Assembly (NCBI GenBank): GCA_026874595.1
Contig: CM049320.1
Span: 13,083,488 to 13,147,487 of the forward strand
DNA: 64,000 bases
Reading direction: 5' to 3'
Source: Sipunculus nudus
Taxonomy: Eukaryota > Annelida > Sipuncula > Golfingiida > Sipunculidae
Part shown: positions 59,551 to 64,000 of the stretch, piece by piece
Numbering within the stretch: position 1 is the stretch's first letter
Layout: the number at the start of each line of letters is the position of its first letter
Made by a program: the position numbers and the translations under genes
The notes under the pieces: generated by a model
Databases searched by the model: none
What the model was told of the DNA's origin: nothing
The model's input: the letters and a program-made list of their open reading frames with translations, nothing else

Positions 59551-59793
59551 TTCACTGTTATTATTGCTGCTGATAAACTTCGACCTGACTCATGCAGTTA
59601 CACTACAATATTGATTAAATGTTGGTAACACACGTAAACAGATCGATATGGACTTTGGACGGCAAAAACACAGCATGACCTGTGCCCAAAAAGATGTGCG
59701 TCACATTGTTTGCTGTACTGTTTAATCAATGAGGCTTCCGTTTACAGTGCAACAGTGTGAAGCATAACGACTAAGTACCATACATAGCAGATT

Positions 59794-60910
59794 TTGTCAA
59801 GCAAAATAGCTGCCAGTCTGAATTCTGCTGCTGCAGATCTTCGAGAGTGCGCTGTATGTTTAGATGACATGCTGGAGAAGAAGCTCAAAGTTCTAGAATG
59901 TAAACATTCCTACTGCATGTCATGTCTGTCTGGCCTGGCGGTGGTACATGGAAAATCAGGCCTAAAAGTACCTTGTCCGAAATGTGAATATAGTACCTAT
60001 GTAAAATCTGGCAACTAGTCAGATCTGCCGGATAATTTTCTTCTTCAGCAAGTCAAATCTGTTATTGATGACAACACACGGTATTATATTTGCTTTTACT
60101 GCAACAAACAAGATCAGGAGAGGAGAGAAGTGAGTCTGTGTGTCAGCTGCCATGGGTATATGTGTGGTGATTGCTTATATAAACACAAACTGGCCTTCAA
60201 GAAGCACGAAATTAAACAGATCGTGACTGAAAAACATAAGGACCGTGAGTATTGCCAGAAACATAATGAAACAGTTGTGTATGCTTGTTTGGACTGCACA
60301 CCGGTGAATCTATTTTGTGATGTATGCATTATGAGTGATAACCTATGCCATCCTTTGAATGACTTGGTTGAGTATACAGCAGCGTTATCACAAGTGAAAA
60401 CAAACCTGAAGTCAAAACTGGAGCAGGTGCGTACCGTGGAATTTCCATTGTCTAAAGTGGAAGGTATATGTAACAAGGAGCTATCAGTAATACAAGAGAC
60501 AGTTGCAGTGCTTCAAGATACCATAGAAACAGCTGCAGCGGAAATAACCTCTTTGACTGAAAAGACTTACAACATAAATTCATTATATCTGCCAGAGTCA
60601 AACAGCTTGGGCAGATTGCTGAAGGTTTGCTGAACAGTGATAATAGCAAACTAGATGAACTTCGCCAAACTGTTCTGAAGTTAATGCAGCATTGAATAGT
60701 TTTTCTGATGAAGAGAAGAAGATCAAGAAACTAGAATTGAAGCCAGATTCAGCCGCTAAATTCAGGGGTTTTCTATCAGAGATAATCATCACACAACTTC
60801 TGTTGAACACAACCCAGATGGAGGACGGAGCAAAGCTAATGCCAGATGGTTCTAATCTAAAGAGTGTAAGTACTGACAAAGCCAAGCGGTATGATGAGTG
60901 TCGTATCTAG
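59794..60910 (+). pseudogene. TRIM-like RING/B-box gene, broken
   Basis: An intronless frame encodes a RING finger (CAVC ... CKHSYCMSC ... CPKC) near 59850-60000. After an in-frame TAG at 60016-60018, the same frame continues with B-box 1 (CFYC ... CVSC ... CGDC) and B-box 2 (YCQKH ... CLDC ... CDVC ... CHPL), then a probable coiled coil. Frame slips near 60593 and again near 60690 break the C-terminal part, which ends at TAG 60910. No ATG precedes the RING: an upstream TAG at 59785 leaves only a TTG, or an acceptor-like 'tacatagcag' at 59790. TRIM proteins are usually RING E3 ubiquitin ligases. Three lesions favour a pseudogene, though sequencing error is possible. Confidence 0.75.
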
Positions 60911-62273
60911 TTAAAGTTTACACGTGTATCAAAGTACATTTTGTTATCTTTGTTTATTGTATCTATTCGAACTTGTAACTGATAAGGTATATGACCCTCT
61001 AACCAAGTCGGTCTTTAAATAAATAAAGTTGATAGTATAGTTTGTCAGCTATTAAAACGGTCAGTCACATAAACACAAACCATTGTGCCCATGGTTACTA
61101 CGAAAGAATTTTAGATTGATTAATATAACTGGTTTTCGTACTTATTATTAAGCACACTTCACAGGAACTATTTAAGTATATTGGTGGAAATAACTATTGA
61201 TAAACTAATTGATAAATAAGTCCATATCAAGCAAAATAGATCTATATATAAAACCTTTTGTGCACATATAACATCCAAACTATTCTTCTGATGAGCCAAA
61301 AAGGAAGTAATTGAAAAAGAGTCTGAGTACATTCTGACCCTTCATAAGATAATGTCTTCAGATAGGTACAAACTGGTATTATGCAACATAATCTTAAATT
61401 AACCTGACCTTTTAAAATTCAATTTTAACATTGTTTGTAAACTGCTGCTGTTTGATTTTTCCCACAAATAATTCAAATTCATTTTGCAAATAAGTACAAA
61501 AATATACAAGAAATAGTAAAGAGTACAGTAAATATATCCAGTTCAATTTGCAAAATCACTGGTGTATATAACAGATGATTCTATAATACCCATGATAACA
61601 TGGCTTTAATTCCCCTATCATTTCTATTAATGTATGTTGAGCGGAGCACCCTCTTGTTTATTGAAAACCCCACCCTTTTATTTCAGAGACAAAAATTATA
61701 TTAAAAATATTACACATTAAAATTCCCAGAACTTTTACGATGAGATGCAATATAATATCCTATTTATTATAGAGGTATCTATAGATTTAAGTCACAAGAA
61801 GAGTTATATGATTTAACTTAACCTTCTTTTAACGCGTTCTATTAGACGCGTTCTAGACTCAACGTGGTCAACTCGTTATAACAAAATGAGAGCACTAGTA
61901 TTTTATGTGCTATAAAAGAATGTATTACTTTCAACTACATTAGCGCCTATTCTATTTGCTAGGATTTATTTTGTTACCATGATACCTGACTTCATCTAAG
62001 CGCCATTACCCATATGTACCTTGTTTGAAATCGAGACATACACTTCCTGGAAGGGAAGCTATGATTATGATTTGGGAAATAGATGTAAGCTAACAAATCG
62101 GTGCTTTGTTTGCAAACATCAGATCCGCGTACACGAATGTGTAGGCTTAAAGTACTGGTTCCTAGCATATATAACCAGATATGTCAACTGTCTCAACATT
62201 TTTTGATGAAATACAGTTGAAGTATGAAATGCATATAAGATTTATTAGGTTTTTGTTTGTTATTTTCAAGGAA
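60911..62273. other. Spacer without recognised gene
   Basis: AT-rich sequence. AATAAA at about 61018-61023 could be a poly(A) signal for the TRIM-like gene. The short open frame at 62021-62206 has no recognisable domain. Confidence 0.4.
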
Positions 62274-62750
62274 AGAAATGATAGGTCACCTCAAGATCTC
62301 TCTGACCAAAGTAAGCAAAACTTGAATGAAACCAGGATGAAAAGGTTAATTGAAGGCCAGTCTGACCAAAGAGGATATAATAAACACAGAAGGGACAGGT
62401 CACCGCGAGGTCATAATTACGACCAAAATAGAGATAGCTAGAGTAGGGATAGGTCACACAGTTCACAGCATGAAGGGCAGTATTATGGGGGAGAACAAAG
62501 CAAAATGCAACATGATTCAAGAACAGTGAAATCTGATAAGGAAGAAATGTTCACAATATTTTTTGGCTTCAGGAATCCCCTCAGCCAGCACTATATTGCT
62601 ACTTTTAAGATAGATGGGGTGAAATATAACTGCGTACAGCAGTATATTATGAAAAAGAAAGCAGGTAAGATATTCGGTATATCTTTGGAGAATGAGAACT
62701 TTCTGCCTATGTTTTCCATTTGTATATTATGTTGATACCAAATATAGGTT
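62274..62750 (+). pseudogene. Duplicate of NADAR exon 5 (second half), interrupted
   Basis: It matches 33790-34270 closely. It encodes the end of the linker repeats (DLSDQSKQNLNETRMKR), RDRSPRGHNYDQNRDS, then TAG at 62439-62441, where the gene has TGG. The NADAR 3 start (FTIFFGFRNPLSQHY ... VQQYIMKKKA) follows in frame, with the same donor GTAAGA. The 5' half of the exon and its acceptor are missing: the match begins abruptly in the middle of the exon. No copies of exons 6 or 7 follow in the window. Confidence 0.85.
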
Positions 62751-64000
62751 TTAACTCTTTCTATGGTTCATTTCAGTAATTGCTAAAGATCTTGTTTCTA
62801 TTAAATATTTAGACCATGGTCTGCAGTTTATATACACCATGTATATTGAATAAGTGATATTTTGCTTTGTCTAATTGGAATCCAGATATAAAACACACAG
62901 GGTTCTACAGGGTTCTGAAAAAATAAGTAACAATTTTTATTAATTCTCAGCTACCATCAAGTTCAGTAAAAGGCTTTGGTTAAATTTGTTAAGGGTACCT
63001 ATCGATTTAGGGCTGAAAACCCCTTTTTCCCATTAGCAATCAGTAATCCCAAAGAGGATATGCCCAATTGGATTTCAGTTCCATCACAAATCTGAGAAGC
63101 CCACAAGGCAATCATCTCCTGAACTTTGGAACAGAAGAGCCCTTATTGCAGACCTTTAACTGTCCCAACAATTTTTAGGTCAGCTGACTGAAAGTCATCT
63201 AAGCTAAAGCGATCACTCTTTGTCCATTTTCCATTATGGACACAAATTTTAATCGCTGGACTTAGAAACTTCTTAGTGAACACTAGTGGTGTTCAATAAA
63301 AATTCTTCAGGGAAACCTTAAATTAGGTTAGTGCGACCTATATGATTCTCCGATCGATTGGGCTCGTAAGTACCCCTCAGAATAATTAAAAATTTGATAT
63401 TTAAGGTCCAGTATCTGAATAACTAATGCATTGATTGCAATGAATCTTCCCATGCATATTGATCGTGGAGTGTTTCATCAGGGCGTGGAAACTGGTGGTG
63501 ACATGTATTTTTTTTAATAGTTAGGCATATTTTTCTGTATTTTTGGGACCTTCAAATGAAGCAGTCCAGCCATTGACAGGGCACAAGCCTTTAGACCTAG
63601 AGACTTTTAACTCTACATCCAGGGAAGCAGTGGGAAATTCTCACAAAACTGAAATTAGGTCATGGTGACCTATATTCAATTTCTGCAAGCTACTGGCCAC
63701 AAACATTATTTTAGGCACCCAGACAGAGCACACATCTTTACTGATGGACATACAATCTTCTTTCTGGACATTCATGGAGGACCTTAAAATATATCCTTGG
63801 ACACTTGAAATTAGGTCACCGCAACCTATATTCTCTGAGTTACAGCACCAGTTATTCCACCCCTGAATAATCAGCAATTTTATACAAAAGCTCCTGTATC
63901 TGATTAACTAATGCATTGATTGTCATGATTCATTTCATGCGTATTGATCATAGAGTGTTTCATCAGTTCATGAAGACTGGTGGTACCACCTGTACCTTTC
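62751..64000 (+). repeat. Duplicate of intron 5, without the 16-kb composite
   Basis: From 62751 to 62939 it follows 34270-34458; from 62940 onward it follows 50516-51240. It includes the old family I-like copy from about 63172 and ends, at the window edge, at the equivalent of about 51240. Substitutions and indels are spread throughout, so the duplication is not very recent. About 330 bases near 63620-63930 are absent from the intron 5 counterpart. Confidence 0.85.

Noticed and set aside
62181-62735. A second functional NADAR gene
   Set aside because: It has only part of exon 5, an internal TAG at 62439, no acceptor at its start, and no middle or last NADAR exons in the remaining window.

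Overview
The window is AT-rich animal DNA with long introns and very dense nested repeats. A tRNA-derived SINE, decayed LINE and TRIM sequences, and hairpin-ended repeats carrying GTCC/GTTT microsatellites next to a NADAR gene suggest a mollusc, probably a bivalve. That assignment is an inference from style; no diagnostic single-copy gene is present.

The one well-supported gene lies on the plus strand from 9540 to 53688. Seven coding exons with consistent GT/AG sites and phases join into about 2059 codons. The protein has a roughly 1300-residue low-complexity, charged N-terminal region, mostly in one 4-kb exon, followed by three tandem NADAR (YbiA-like) domains. Each domain is cut at the same two positions (phase 1, then phase 0), and its middle exon is 152 bases every time, so the array arose by duplication of an exon cassette. 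The third domain has lost conserved residues and may be inactive. A damaged copy of exon 5 lies at 62274-62750.

Layout: 1-1745 no recognised gene; 1746-9288 repeats, including a 2.7-kb element; 9540-13581 exon 1; 13582-17078 intron 1 with a twin of that element; 17079-19742 exons 2 to 4; 19743-33223 intron 4, filled with nested repeats; 33224-34187 exon 5; 34188-52560 intron 5, dominated by a 16-kb composite insertion; 52561-53688 exons 6 and 7; 53689-58980 downstream DNA with a LINE endonuclease remnant; 58985-59550 a fold-back element; 59794-60910 a broken TRIM-like gene; 62274-64000 a duplicate of exon 5 and its downstream intron.

The repeats fall into at least three families (called I, II and III here) with one shared design: a 5' terminal hairpin, a 3' subterminal inverted copy of the 5' tip, and a short palindrome or hairpin just before the 3' end. 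Insertion appears to leave no target duplication. This resembles non-autonomous Helitron2/Helentron-like elements. The window itself holds empty-site counterparts for one insertion of each family, so their order of nesting can be read. Family III seems to insert into TTTG sites and carries a TTTG microsatellite, which may explain its self-made tandem arrays.
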